Of a DNA stretch of 64,000 bases, positions 51,775 through 60,363 are shown piece by piece. The DNA is from an uncultured Pseudomonadales bacterium (GTDB taxonomy: Bacteria; Pseudomonadota; Gammaproteobacteria; Pseudomonadales; Cellvibrionaceae). The stretch is from contig CANLBN010000001.1 in assembly GCA_947488935.1 (NCBI GenBank), positions 248,001-312,000 on the forward strand, given 5' to 3'. A program made the position numbers and the translations under genes. Each line of letters starts with the position of its first letter. The stretch's first letter is position 1. Below the pieces are notes generated by a model. It saw only the letters and a list, made by a program, of their open reading frames with translations. It was not told the DNA's origin and made no database searches.

Positions 51775-52630
51775 AGTTACTATCCTTTTCGTTGCTGTCG
51801 CTATGACTCGATTGTTGATGTGCTTCAATATAAGCCACAAGTTGATTGGCACCTTCATGCTCTTGGAGGTAGGCATGTAGGACGTATTGATAATCTTTGA
51901 TGCTCATGTTTTCTAGCGCATAGGGTAGCGCAAGTATGAGAGCTTGCTCTTGTTCGTTTTTATCGGCCTCTGCGCTGACTTGAGCTTGCTTGCTAATACG
52001 CAACTGTAAGCGACGTTGGTATGTTAGGCTATATAAATTCACCATATCTGAGGCGTTACAGGGCTCGCATTGCCAATGTTTGATTTGTGTGGCAACCACA
52101 TCACCGACCAATGCTAGCAATAAACTGCGATACTCTATCATTAGGCAATCGTTGTATAACTCGGCTTGGGCTTCTTGGGCATTGGCTAACGATAAGTGCC
52201 ATTGTTGTATGCGTAGCAGGCGGTCTGTTAGTGAATCTTGCTCTAGTGTTTTGTAAGGCGCTGGCTCGTTAAGTTGGCGGCGTTTATGTAGGTTGAGTAA
52301 TACATTGAGTTGTTGTGCTCGGTCGATAGAGCTCACTAATGGATGCTGGAACAAGGGTGCAAATAAGCTCTCTTGGTAAAACAAACCTTCTGCCCATAAA
52401 ACACCGTTATAGAGCAACCAAAGGTCATCGGCGTGATAACCCGCTGCTGCGGCATCGTTGAGCAGTGTGTCAAACCAAACCTGAGCACGCGCGTCGTCGG
52501 CGCGGCGTTGGTGTAGCTCGGGGTTTGCCTTGGCCGCGGTTTGTTTTATTTGTGCTTGTTGGCAAACAAAAGCATCGTGAGTAATAGCGACATCAAAGTT
52601 AGCGAGCCATTGTGTATTAACTTGTAGCAT
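51767..52630 (-). CDS. T6SS-associated protein of unknown function
   Basis: A 287-residue, mostly helical cytoplasmic protein, Ala/Gln/Leu-rich. It lies between the DUF4123 adaptor gene and PAAR, overlapping both, so all are translated together. I cannot name its family. Position suggests a chaperone or loading factor for the phospholipase D. I use the ATG at 52630 because AAGAAGG precedes it. Confidence 0.7.
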   Translation of the reverse strand: MLQVNTQWLANFDVAITHDAFVCQQAQIKQTAAKANPELHQRRADDARAQVWFDTLLNDAAAAGYHADDLWLLYNGVLWAEGLFYQESLFAPLFQHPLVSSIDRAQQLNVLLNLHKRRQLNEPAPYKTLEQDSLTDRLLRIQQWHLSLANAQEAQAELYNDCLMIEYRSLLLALVGDVVATQIKHWQCEPCNASDMVNLYSLTYQRRLQLRISKQAQVSAEADKNEQEQALILALPYALENMSIKDYQYVLHAYLQEHEGANQLVAYIEAHQQSSHSDSNEKDSNYA

Positions 52631-53216
52631 GGGCACCTTCTTTTTTGTTACTTACTTGCTCGTCGTTTGCTGCCTCGCCCTCTTCTGGCGCAAGTGTTAT
52701 CTCCTGCCGTGTTAGCTTGCTGTCGTCTAAGCTAAGGCCTTCGATATCGTACTCAACGCCCGTTGGCCTCAACACTTGGCGAATATTCCCAAACCATTGT
52801 TGGCGCTCGTCAGGTGTTAGCTGTGATAAATAGGCATAAATAAGGGTGGGGTCGTAGTAACGCATTAATAGCAGTTGTTGCTTATCGGTATTTTGCGCCA
52901 ATAGCCACGGGGTTAGTTCCTCAGCCAATGCCAACAATGGGTCAGCGCTGTGCAACAGTACGCCCCAACCCGTAAAAAAGCCCTCTTGCAAATACCAATC
53001 ACTAAAAGTATTACCTTTTTTTAAAGTGACTAACCAAGGGCAAGCGTCGTCGGGCAAATTATACTCAGCCGGTTGCAGTGCTACCGCTGGTGGCTCCCAT
53101 GCCTGTATATGCGAATGGATATGTGTGTGTGCCGCCGTATCGACAATGGCATAGAGCTGCTCTCCACTTGGAGCAGCAACAGATTGCCAAAGCCTTGTTA
53201 GTAAAGTCTCTTCCAT
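52617..53216 (-). CDS. DUF4123 adaptor (Tap-1/TEC-like)
   Basis: A 199-residue protein of the DUF4123 family, T6SS adaptors that load effectors onto VgrG or PAAR. Family-type parts are LYAIVDTAAH, WGVLLHSADPLLALAEELTP and LLMRYYDPTLIYAYL. The C-terminal 30 residues are acidic and variable. ATG at 53216; a TTG three codons earlier is less likely. First gene of the DUF4123-unknown-PAAR-PLD-immunity unit. Confidence 0.88.
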   Translation of the reverse strand: MEETLLTRLWQSVAAPSGEQLYAIVDTAAHTHIHSHIQAWEPPAVALQPAEYNLPDDACPWLVTLKKGNTFSDWYLQEGFFTGWGVLLHSADPLLALAEELTPWLLAQNTDKQQLLLMRYYDPTLIYAYLSQLTPDERQQWFGNIRQVLRPTGVEYDIEGLSLDDSKLTRQEITLAPEEGEAANDEQVSNKKEGAHATS

Positions 53217-53388
53217 AATTTTCAATTCTTTTTACAATAACGATTTATTAAATATTCACAAAAATTAATTATTGTCTCGCTCTATACCTTTAGTTAACCA
53301 ATCGCATCATAATCTGCAGAAACAAACATCATTCCTCCTCAAGCAATAGCCATCAAATTATTCGATAATCTCGTCGCACTACTTCTTA

Positions 53389-54156
53389 TTAAGGAAAAGC
53401 CTGTGAATACGTATCAGCACAAAGCTTAATCGACTTTTCCAAATTTTTAAGCCCCGCCGCAATATATTGAGCCGCTCCGGCACAATAGCCATAGCATTGC
53501 TGTAGCTTACTAATATGCTCAAAATTTTCGGGGTTGGCATTGGAAACCAGCGCTGCGAGTTCGCTTTTGCAGTGCTTTGCTTTTTCGCCCATACCTTCGG
53601 CAGAAACACTCACCGCCTTAGGCTCCACCTGTGCAGGAACAGAAGGTTTTTGCACAGACTTTACAGGCTCATTACTAAAAAAATTACGGCAACGCTGTAT
53701 AGTCCTAAATGTATTTTTCTGATTGGGATCTAACCCCTTCGTCTCAGCAGAATTCAAACCCCTAATCGCATAGGTACATATCGTGCCACACTTACGCGCA
53801 TCTGCTCGTGCATTACATGCTTGATTTAAGGTCTTCATTTCTTGCCTAAGACCTTCATAATCATATCCATTAGAGTTGGGCGCTATTTTCCGATTTCCAG
53901 CAACACTGTATTCACGACATTGCTTAAGCGTCGCAGCATTAGGTACACCACCCTGGGTCTTAGCACGATTGATTTCATTCAATGCACTCCGACAAACCGA
54001 TTGACACAGTTTTTTCCTAGCATGAATATCACAATTCTCAAACGCACCCTGCATCTCTCCCTCAGAATGGGCGTAGTCACCACTCCGCTCAGCCAAAGCG
54101 ACACCGCTAAAAATCAACATATCAAAAATAACAAACACCATAAGCTGTAAACGCAT
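53389..54156 (-). CDS. secreted cysteine-rich protein of unknown function
   Basis: A 255-residue protein with a signal peptide (about 1-22, ending VALA) and about 12 Cys in pairs: NCDIHARKKLCQSVC, KQCREY, NQACNARADARKCGTIC, RCRNFF, HCKSEL, QQCYGYC, LCADTY. The spacing suggests three related disulfide-rich helical repeats, each with a C-x3-C piece. The family is not recognised. It lies between two T6SS effector modules, but its role there is not clear. The 160 bases downstream to the DUF4123 gene are empty. Confidence 0.65.
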   Translation of the reverse strand: MRLQLMVFVIFDMLIFSGVALAERSGDYAHSEGEMQGAFENCDIHARKKLCQSVCRSALNEINRAKTQGGVPNAATLKQCREYSVAGNRKIAPNSNGYDYEGLRQEMKTLNQACNARADARKCGTICTYAIRGLNSAETKGLDPNQKNTFRTIQRCRNFFSNEPVKSVQKPSVPAQVEPKAVSVSAEGMGEKAKHCKSELAALVSNANPENFEHISKLQQCYGYCAGAAQYIAAGLKNLEKSIKLCADTYSQAFP

Positions 54157-54295
54157 TAGCTAGATCCTCTATCAATTCAAGGCTACTTTACTTACTACAG
54201 TATAACTTTGTATACGCCAATGTATAGTCACCCAACAACTCACGAGAAAGTCCACTTGAATCAGGCTTAACCTATTAATAATTTAAGGCCAGAAC

Positions 54296-54610
54296 TTATT
54301 GTGTAGCGATAAAAAAAATACTTAAACCTACCCCCCACTGACCCATAATAGCTGCACTTATCCATAGCCCTCCGCATATCAAGAGCGTTGATAAAACAGC
54401 AACCACTAAAGACAAATAAAACTTTGGGCCTTTAAAATTAGTATTTATTTTGTAACGGTAAAATAAAAAAATATATATAGGAAAAAAACCTATCAACAAG
54501 GTTGATATTACTACGCCCAAATGATCAACCAAACATGCACAAGCAAGAAAAAATATTTGTATTGCATGTTCGACCCAACTGGTTCCATCAAGATTTTTAA
54601 AATTACACAT
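54296..54610 (-). CDS. small membrane protein in AT-rich T6SS island
   Basis: A 104-residue protein with three hydrophobic helices (about residues 16-30, 33-50 and 63-100 in two parts). Unknown family. It is one of three neighbouring small membrane-protein genes of low GC, between immunity and effector genes. It may be an orphan immunity protein, which is inference only. Confidence 0.5.
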   Translation of the reverse strand: MCNFKNLDGTSWVEHAIQIFFLACACLVDHLGVVISTLLIGFFPIYIFLFYRYKINTNFKGPKFYLSLVVAVLSTLLICGGLWISAAIMGQWGVGLSIFFIATQ

Positions 54611-54678
54611 ATTTCCTACTTATATACCTATAAGATATATAATAAATAACAAAAAAATCTACCATCTCGGAAAAACTG

Positions 54679-54966
54679 TCATAACAAACCGCCAAAAAAT
54701 ATAAAAACAATTAGACCAAGAATTAATACTTCAAAACTAGAAACCCAAAAATACCATTTATAACGCACACCGTATGAATTCACCATGCACACTAAAGCTA
54801 GGAAAAATGAAATTGGAACACCAAATAAAAATAAACGAATAAGTACCTCACCTGTACTCTCCCCAACATTTATAACTCCCAAAAAGTCAGATAAGACATA
54901 AACCATAAAAACAACTAAAACTGAAAAAAATAAGATATCAACAAATAATTTTAGTATATTTTTCAT
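54679..54966 (-). CDS. small membrane protein in AT-rich T6SS island
   Basis: A 95-residue protein with three hydrophobic helices (about residues 8-29, 43-64 and 71-94). Unknown family. It ends 69 bases before the next gene of the same type and starts 10 bases after the stop of the one upstream, so the group is probably one transcript. Confidence 0.5.
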   Translation of the reverse strand: MKNILKLFVDILFFSVLVVFMVYVLSDFLGVINVGESTGEVLIRLFLFGVPISFFLALVCMVNSYGVRYKWYFWVSSFEVLILGLIVFIFFGGLL

Positions 54967-54975
54967 AAATATAAT

Positions 54976-55179
54976 TTACGCCCACTTTCTAAGTGAATAT
55001 ATTTTAGCCACTTCAGATAAAACCACTACCACTATTGCAATAGTAGTGGTTAATATGCCAAAAGAACTTATGACTGGAAATATAACCGAAATAGAAGGCA
55101 TTAAGAATATCAATCGAAATGGCGTTTGCACATAACACGATAACTTGACCTTATCTTTCATTAATAAAAATAGTGACAT
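54976..55179 (-). CDS. small membrane protein in AT-rich T6SS island
   Basis: A 67-residue protein with two hydrophobic helices (about residues 20-37 and 40-56, FGILTTTIAIVVVVLSEVA). The start could be at residue 7 (MKDKVKLSC) as well. Unknown family. Short and in AT-rich DNA, so less certain. Confidence 0.42.
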   Translation of the reverse strand: MSLFLLMKDKVKLSCYVQTPFRLIFLMPSISVIFPVISSFGILTTTIAIVVVVLSEVAKIYSLRKWA

Positions 55180-55511
55180 TTAAGCGTGCTCGAATTTTTT
55201 CATCTGAAAGATAAGTCAGTGATATTTCTTCATACTTAATTGCTCACTCTTGAATTAATTAGTGCTTGTTTTATTTTTTTTGGAGTAATGTACCTGGCAT
55301 TAATTGATATCACTCCAAACCAAAACCTATCATAAGTAGCACCAGATAAATTATTTTATTCCCCAAAATAACGCCTTTTTTGACAATTCGTTATTGCCAT
55401 CCCATAAGCCAAATTTACTCAGAACTACCAACTTCTCCATCAACAGCTAGCGCATATGCAGGACCAACAGAATAAATAAAGACTCATATCACATGGTCTG
55501 GTCTCCGTTAT
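55180..55511. other. AT-rich non-coding stretch
   Basis: No convincing gene in 332 bases. TTTGGAGT (55277-55284) and ACTCCAAA (55311-55318) form an inverted repeat of 8 bp. Its T-run lies on the + strand side, so it does not look like a terminator for the - strand genes. It may be the remains of another small gene. Confidence 0.4.
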
Positions 55512-55937
55512 TTATTGAATATACTGATCTTGTGATTTAATAAATTCATCAAACTCCGCTGAGTTATATATAATTAAACACGTATCGAATATTAAAGCTC
55601 TGTTGCCATGCTTTATCCTTGACTCAAATGAATCATAAACCGATAGAATAAATTCTCTCGTCTTTCTATAAGGATCATGCAAAGTTTCCAGCGTATCTTC
55701 GTTTTGCTTTATTTGATGCATACCTATACCCATGAAATGATAAACCCCTCCCGATAAAGAAATATCACTTTTAAGTTCTGACTCCTCATCGAACCGGCTT
55801 GCCACACATCTTGCCAGTCCATAATTTTTCAATATAGTTCTCGCTTCACTAATAGAGGCATAATTTTCTTTATTCTCTAACGCATTGGCCTGTTGAAAAA
55901 AAATCATAAAAAATATAGTGACAAAAACTTTAACCAT
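55512..55937 (-). CDS. Tai4-type T6SS amidase immunity protein
   Basis: A 141-residue protein with a signal peptide (about 1-19, ending ANA), so periplasmic. The mature part has the Tai4 pattern: a helix with KNYGLARCVASRF, then DISLSGGVYHFMGIG, and a C-terminal DTCLIIYNSAEFDEFIKSQD; the two Cys (ARCVA and DTCLI) are those that bond in Tai4. The ATG overlaps the stop of the Tae4-type gene as TGATG. It should bind and block a Tae4 amidase in the periplasm. Confidence 0.8.
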   Translation of the reverse strand: MVKVFVTIFFMIFFQQANALENKENYASISEARTILKNYGLARCVASRFDEESELKSDISLSGGVYHFMGIGMHQIKQNEDTLETLHDPYRKTREFILSVYDSFESRIKHGNRALIFDTCLIIYNSAEFDEFIKSQDQYIQ

Positions 55938-56296
55938 CACTTTAACTCCCAAAAATGTACACTTTTAAGCCTAATACTGGGATCGTTGTAGGTCTTCGAA
56001 TTAATATCTTGGCAATTAGTGTTATCACTTGTCTGCTTTCCATCCCAAAGAACCGTATGTCCTGTAGCATCATCCCAACCTTGTATATTGATAACAATTA
56101 AACCTGTTTTACCATCAATCGCTTCAATTTCACCTGGCTGCATCTTAATATCAGGTTTCCCCCAATTGTAAGTAACAAAATCTACAACACCTACGACTCT
56201 TATTATGTAAGCAAGCCCATCCCCTCCTTGTGCTCGGTAAATATTAGTTCCTTTAATAATCGTCCCCGACGGAATTTTATATCCACCATAATTCAT
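55937..56296 (-). CDS. Tae4-type amidase effector lacking the N-terminal catalytic half
   Basis: A 119-residue protein that matches the C-terminal two-thirds of Tae4 amidases (DL-endopeptidases that cut peptidoglycan cross-links). The matching parts are YIIRVVGVVDFVTYNWGKPD, GKTGLIVINIQGWDDATGHT (catalytic His) and LWDGKQTSD (third residue Asp). Tae4 proteins have about 40 more residues in front, with the catalytic Cys in a C-x-x-R-M-S type motif. Here the frame begins MNYGGYKIPSG, just after the place of that motif, and an in-frame stop lies seven codons before the ATG. GAGGAG precedes the ATG, so it is translated. Confidence 0.72.
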   Translation of the reverse strand: MNYGGYKIPSGTIIKGTNIYRAQGGDGLAYIIRVVGVVDFVTYNWGKPDIKMQPGEIEAIDGKTGLIVINIQGWDDATGHTVLWDGKQTSDNTNCQDINSKTYNDPSIRLKSVHFWELK

Positions 56297-56307
56297 AGCT
56301 TTACTCC

Positions 56308-56751
56308 TCAGTCACTTATTTGTTTTTTTATTGACTGAAGTGACCATTGAAAAATAACAAAAAAAGAAACAACACTAAATCCTATAAACTCCCAATTTAA
56401 ATTAAAATCACTCTGCGTAAAGTTATTTCTATATAAAGCTACACTACTTACTGCCAAGCTATATATACATATATGAAATATAAACTTTTCAATCACCAAC
56501 ACCCAAAACATCTTCCGCGAAGAGTAAGAAAACCATACTCCGTACAACAATATCGACATCAGAAACGGGGCAAAAAAAATATAGAGCACTTGAACCATTT
56601 CAGTGACTTCATTAGGACTAAATATTGGGACACCATATATAAATCCATGAATTTCCAATGCTAAGGGAACTGCAGACCAAACAAAAAGCATAGCCAATAC
56701 AACGCTAATTAAAATCAAACGAAAACGATAGAATTTACTTATAAGTATCAT
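56308..56751 (-). CDS. four-helix membrane protein overlapping vgrG, candidate immunity
   Basis: A 147-residue inner-membrane protein with about four hydrophobic helices (residues 9-31, 46-70, 79-100 and 115-135). Its ATG at 56751 overlaps the last codons of vgrG by 17 bases, so its translation is coupled to VgrG. VgrG has a 270-residue extra C-terminal domain. A membrane protein encoded right behind such a domain is a typical immunity gene, for instance against a pore-forming toxin. That is inference. The family is not recognised. Confidence 0.6.
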   Translation of the reverse strand: MILISKFYRFRLILISVVLAMLFVWSAVPLALEIHGFIYGVPIFSPNEVTEMVQVLYIFFAPFLMSILLYGVWFSYSSRKMFWVLVIEKFIFHICIYSLAVSSVALYRNNFTQSDFNLNWEFIGFSVVSFFVIFQWSLQSIKKQISD

Positions 56752-59437
56752 GAGTAGGAAATCCACTTGAATTAGGTATAAAGTTAGAAACTCTTGATGG
56801 AGATATAGTTTCTGGGCTAGATGTATGTAGCACCTGAGACCCTGACATAATTTGATATTGCCTAGTCACTTCCAAAACCATTGGCCTTGTATTAGATAGC
56901 CCTTGGAAATCAATAGCCTTAACCCCCCCCAATAAGCCAAAATACACCTGCCCATTCCAATCCGATACATTTGCAGTATACGTAGTAGTTTGCACTTGAA
57001 TAAATAAATTCTCCGTTGTCGCACCAGCCGCCGCCGTACCTCCAGCACCTGATAAAACTTTACCAAGCCCAAGTAATTGGCCTCCTCGCATAACAACAAG
57101 CCCTTTAAGTGCACCCAAAATAGAGTTTTCAACAGTATCTAAACTTTCCCATTCCGATACGGAAACGTTTAGAGAATCCGGGTCAACATAAGATGCTGTA
57201 CCAACCCCATCCCCCGGGAAGGTAGCTACTCTATATGGAGGTAAAGGTTTAACAAACTCCTTATCCATTTCATCTTTTAAGTTTGGAATAGACTCTTTAC
57301 CGTCATCCGTGATAAGAAACTGCTCACCATCGTTACTTTCCTCACCCAACACCACCGCTGGCTGATTTGCCTGAGCGGCTGCTTTCAGTTTTGCAGCCAT
57401 TGGCTGCGGCGAAGGCGGTGTAATACTCGGCGCTGGCGCTCTTGCTTCTTCCATCGGTGGGTTTACCGGTGCCTCTGAGGGGTTAACATCTTGTACACCT
57501 TTATCGGTCGCGAGTTTTGCCGCTGTTGCTATATTTGCTTGTACGGGCGTCCCTATACCGGGCGAGCCGCCTTGGTTAATGTTGACGACTTTGCCTTGTA
57601 TCGTAATGCCGCTGCCGTCGATTTTGATAAAACCACCACTGGACTGAATCGTTAGCTCTTGCCCGCTTTCTAGTACGATATTATTACCCGCTTTAAAGTA
57701 TTGGGTGTCTCCTGCGTTTAGGTGGTAGTGTTTGCCCACTTGATGCGCATGCTCTTCGCCTACGGTTAGGCTGTATTTTCGGCCTGTTGCTTCGTTGCGA
57801 TCGCGCTCTACTTTAGAGTGGCTATCATTGCCAATGTCTTCCGCTCTATCGTTGTTAACACGTAAGTCCCGGTCGTGGCGAACATGCTCTCTTCGATCGT
57901 TCTCAATAATTATATCTTCGTCTTTTTGACCGTGGATATAGATTTGCTCTTTGTCTTTTGCATCCTCAAAACGCAGCTCGTTATAGCCCTCGCCCTTATG
58001 GGTTTTTGACTTGATCGTCATCCGCGTTTTATTCGCCGGTAGTTTATAGGGCGGTAAATTATCTTGATGATACGTACGTCCCATTACGATCGGTTGGTCA
58101 GGGTCTCCTTCTAAAAAGGCAATGATAACTTCGTGACCAATACGCGGAATCGCCATATTACCGTACTGACCACCCGCCCAACCTTGGGCAACACGTATCC
58201 AACAACTCGAATACTCATCACTTTTGCCATAGCGGTCCCAAGGAAACTGTATACGCACACGACCAAATTCATCACAAAAAATCTCCTCGCCCGCCGGACC
58301 CACCACATGGGCCATTTGTGGGCCATCGATTTTGGGCTTGTCGAAGGGAGCCGCACGCCACGGTTGGTTCCAAGGGATGCAGGTGGTCGTTAAGGTCGTT
58401 TTGGGTTGGGATGCCTGCGCGCCCGTATGGTCTACGGCGTCTTCTTTTAATGCCTGCGGTTGGTGGATACTCAAGTGGTTGGCAATGCTCACCCACACAT
58501 GGTCGTGGTGCTCGCTAACCCCTTTAAGCTCGATGCCTTGGCCCGCACTAAAGTGCAGGTGGTCGTTTTGAATCGTCGCGAGTCGTTGGGCACTTTGGCG
58601 CTGCTCTTGTCGGTACTGCACAAAGGGTTTGCCCTGCGCATCTTTTTTGTAACGGCCATGATAGTTGTAATGTTCGTAACTACTTTGCTGAGCGCCTAAG
58701 TCAAGGCCATGGTATTTGTGGTCGAGGCTGTAGCGCGGGTTTTTAAAGGTGTAGTCGCGCTCGGCACTGCGTGCGGTGACGCGTTGCTCTTGATAACGAA
58801 ATGACCATACCGACGCCTCGTTTTTGTTGGCGCTGTTGTCGCGCACGCGATAGCTATCGGGCAGGCGATCGACCTTGCTAATACGGTCAGCGATGTAGAG
58901 TTTGTGGCTACCTTTTGCGTGGACAAACCAGAAGATCAAGCCCTCCTCTGCCGCAAGGCGGGAGATAAACCGTAGGTCGGTTTCGTTGTATTGTACACAG
59001 TACTCTCGCGTCTCTTTGGGGCTGTCTAAGTCAAATTCAAAATGCACGATACCGTGTTGTTGTAGGATCTCGGTGATAATCTCATCGACCCGTTTGAGCT
59101 GAAAAATACGGCAGTTGGCGACATGCTCTAGCCGTTGTAAGGCTGGGCGTATTTGTACGGTATAGCTACGGTAGCGTGGGCCACGGCCGGTCTCTTCGAC
59201 GGCGTCGATCACACCGTGTAGGTGACGCTTAGCCTCGGTGCCATCCCACAGGGTAATGCTGGCCTCTTGGTCAATGAGGGCGGTCTCGCTCAGTGACGGC
59301 GTCGCATAGATAGATTCGACAACATCAAGGGATAGGCTAAATAACTCTGACAGTTGCTCATTTAAATCCAGATGCAGGATGTCGGCGTCGATACCGCCAA
59401 GGGTGGCAGTGACGCGATAATCAGATTGACTGGCCAT
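56735..59437 (-). CDS. vgrG: VgrG spike protein with C-terminal extension
   Basis: A 900-residue T6SS spike. The gp27-like part opens with YRVTATLGGIDADILHLDLN. The gp5/OB part includes RVRIQFPWDRYGKSDEYSSC and GHEVIIAFLEGDPDQPIVMG. A beta-helical needle follows (EHVRHDRDLRVNNDRAEDIG onward) up to about residue 620. The remaining 270 residues are extra: a Pro/Ala-rich linker, then YRVATFPGDGVGTASYVDPD, a hydrophobic glycine-rich part (LLGLGKVLSGAGGTAAAGA) and DWNGQVYFGLLGGVKAIDF. I do not recognise that domain; it may be an effector. It lies downstream of hcp. Confidence 0.93.
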   Translation of the reverse strand: MASQSDYRVTATLGGIDADILHLDLNEQLSELFSLSLDVVESIYATPSLSETALIDQEASITLWDGTEAKRHLHGVIDAVEETGRGPRYRSYTVQIRPALQRLEHVANCRIFQLKRVDEIITEILQQHGIVHFEFDLDSPKETREYCVQYNETDLRFISRLAAEEGLIFWFVHAKGSHKLYIADRISKVDRLPDSYRVRDNSANKNEASVWSFRYQEQRVTARSAERDYTFKNPRYSLDHKYHGLDLGAQQSSYEHYNYHGRYKKDAQGKPFVQYRQEQRQSAQRLATIQNDHLHFSAGQGIELKGVSEHHDHVWVSIANHLSIHQPQALKEDAVDHTGAQASQPKTTLTTTCIPWNQPWRAAPFDKPKIDGPQMAHVVGPAGEEIFCDEFGRVRIQFPWDRYGKSDEYSSCWIRVAQGWAGGQYGNMAIPRIGHEVIIAFLEGDPDQPIVMGRTYHQDNLPPYKLPANKTRMTIKSKTHKGEGYNELRFEDAKDKEQIYIHGQKDEDIIIENDRREHVRHDRDLRVNNDRAEDIGNDSHSKVERDRNEATGRKYSLTVGEEHAHQVGKHYHLNAGDTQYFKAGNNIVLESGQELTIQSSGGFIKIDGSGITIQGKVVNINQGGSPGIGTPVQANIATAAKLATDKGVQDVNPSEAPVNPPMEEARAPAPSITPPSPQPMAAKLKAAAQANQPAVVLGEESNDGEQFLITDDGKESIPNLKDEMDKEFVKPLPPYRVATFPGDGVGTASYVDPDSLNVSVSEWESLDTVENSILGALKGLVVMRGGQLLGLGKVLSGAGGTAAAGATTENLFIQVQTTTYTANVSDWNGQVYFGLLGGVKAIDFQGLSNTRPMVLEVTRQYQIMSGSQVLHTSSPETISPSRVSNFIPNSSGFPTHDTYK

Positions 59438-59539
59438 GGTGACGGTTACCTTTACAATTTAAAAATGATAGTCCATGTAACGATGCTTAATGCAATAAAG
59501 ACAGGCCACCGCAAGAGCAGCAGCCTGTGTGTGAGGCAA

Positions 59540-60058
59540 TTACGCCTCTAGCGGTGCACGCCAGTCATCGGCACCTGAGGTACCCGCAACGGTATGTTCC
59601 CAAGTGATTTTGCGGTAAGCCAGTGATACACGGATTTTTTGTGTAAAGTCTGAGTTAAGTGGATCTTGTGCATGGGGTAGCAAGGTGTTGATGTCAACAA
59701 TGGTGGCGTCTTCCATAATGGTCGAGAAGAAATGCTCTTGCTTGCCCTCGGTTGAGGTGCGGTACCATTTCACTTCGATATTTGGCAGCATCTCGCCTGA
59801 TGTTAGGGCGTTATACATCAGCGGAACCGATTTGTTTAATGCACAGGTAAACTGGAAGGCTTTGTGTACACGCTGACCAGCTGGCTGGCCACTTTGTGGA
59901 TCAGTCGGTACAGTCACTGTGTGATTGATTTCTTGTACTAAGACTTCGTCTTCGTGGCCTTCAACGAAAACATTGCCCACTGAATCAGCGGTGAAAGACC
60001 CCTGAGTGATGTTTCCTTGTGTTGCCCCTTCGATAGAAATATAAGCGGGAGTTGGCAT
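59540..60058 (-). CDS. hcp: Hcp, T6SS tube protein
   Basis: A 172-residue Hcp ring protein that forms the inner tube and carries small effectors. The start MPTPAYISIEGATQGNITQG and the middle VHKAFQFTCALNKSVPLMYN, with IRVSLAYRKITWEH near the end, are family hallmarks. GGAG 8 bases before the ATG. It sits between tssM and vgrG. The gap of about 300 bases to tssM suggests its own promoter, as is common for highly expressed hcp genes. Confidence 0.96.
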   Translation of the reverse strand: MPTPAYISIEGATQGNITQGSFTADSVGNVFVEGHEDEVLVQEINHTVTVPTDPQSGQPAGQRVHKAFQFTCALNKSVPLMYNALTSGEMLPNIEVKWYRTSTEGKQEHFFSTIMEDATIVDINTLLPHAQDPLNSDFTQKIRVSLAYRKITWEHTVAGTSGADDWRAPLEA

Positions 60059-60271
60059 TGTATGCTCCTAAAGTTAATGAAAAATAAATAAAAATTACTG
60101 GTTAAGTATGATTAGCATCCCCCTAAATCCATTATTGGGCGAGGAAGATGAGCTGCATATTGCATAAGGTGTACCAATAACAGAAAGTGCAATAAATTCA
60201 ATAACTTACAATAATATAGAGCAAAAAATAATCGCTCTCATATTGAAAACCGAGCAAGAAGTTGCCCAGAT

Positions 60272-60289
60272 CGAGCAAGATCTTGCTCG
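60272..60289. terminator. 18-bp perfect palindrome between tssM and hcp
   Basis: CGAGCAAGATCTTGCTCG is its own reverse complement. A second inverted pair, GCCGAGCAA (60332-60340) and TTGCCCGGC (60347-60355), with one G-T wobble, lies 40 bases away and uses the same GAGCAA word. They may end the tssM transcript or bind a regulator in front of hcp. There is no long U-run on the - strand, so a terminator is unproven. The rest of 60059-60363 shows no gene. Confidence 0.45.
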
Positions 60290-60363
60290 GTACTTGTAAG
60301 CTATTGATTATAAAGATATTTTTTAAGCTCTGGCCGAGCAATTTTTTGCCCGGCCTACAGTAA

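Noticed and set aside
58111..58571. Several overlapping frames inside vgrG on both strands
   Set aside because: Codon structure and conservation support only the vgrG frame.
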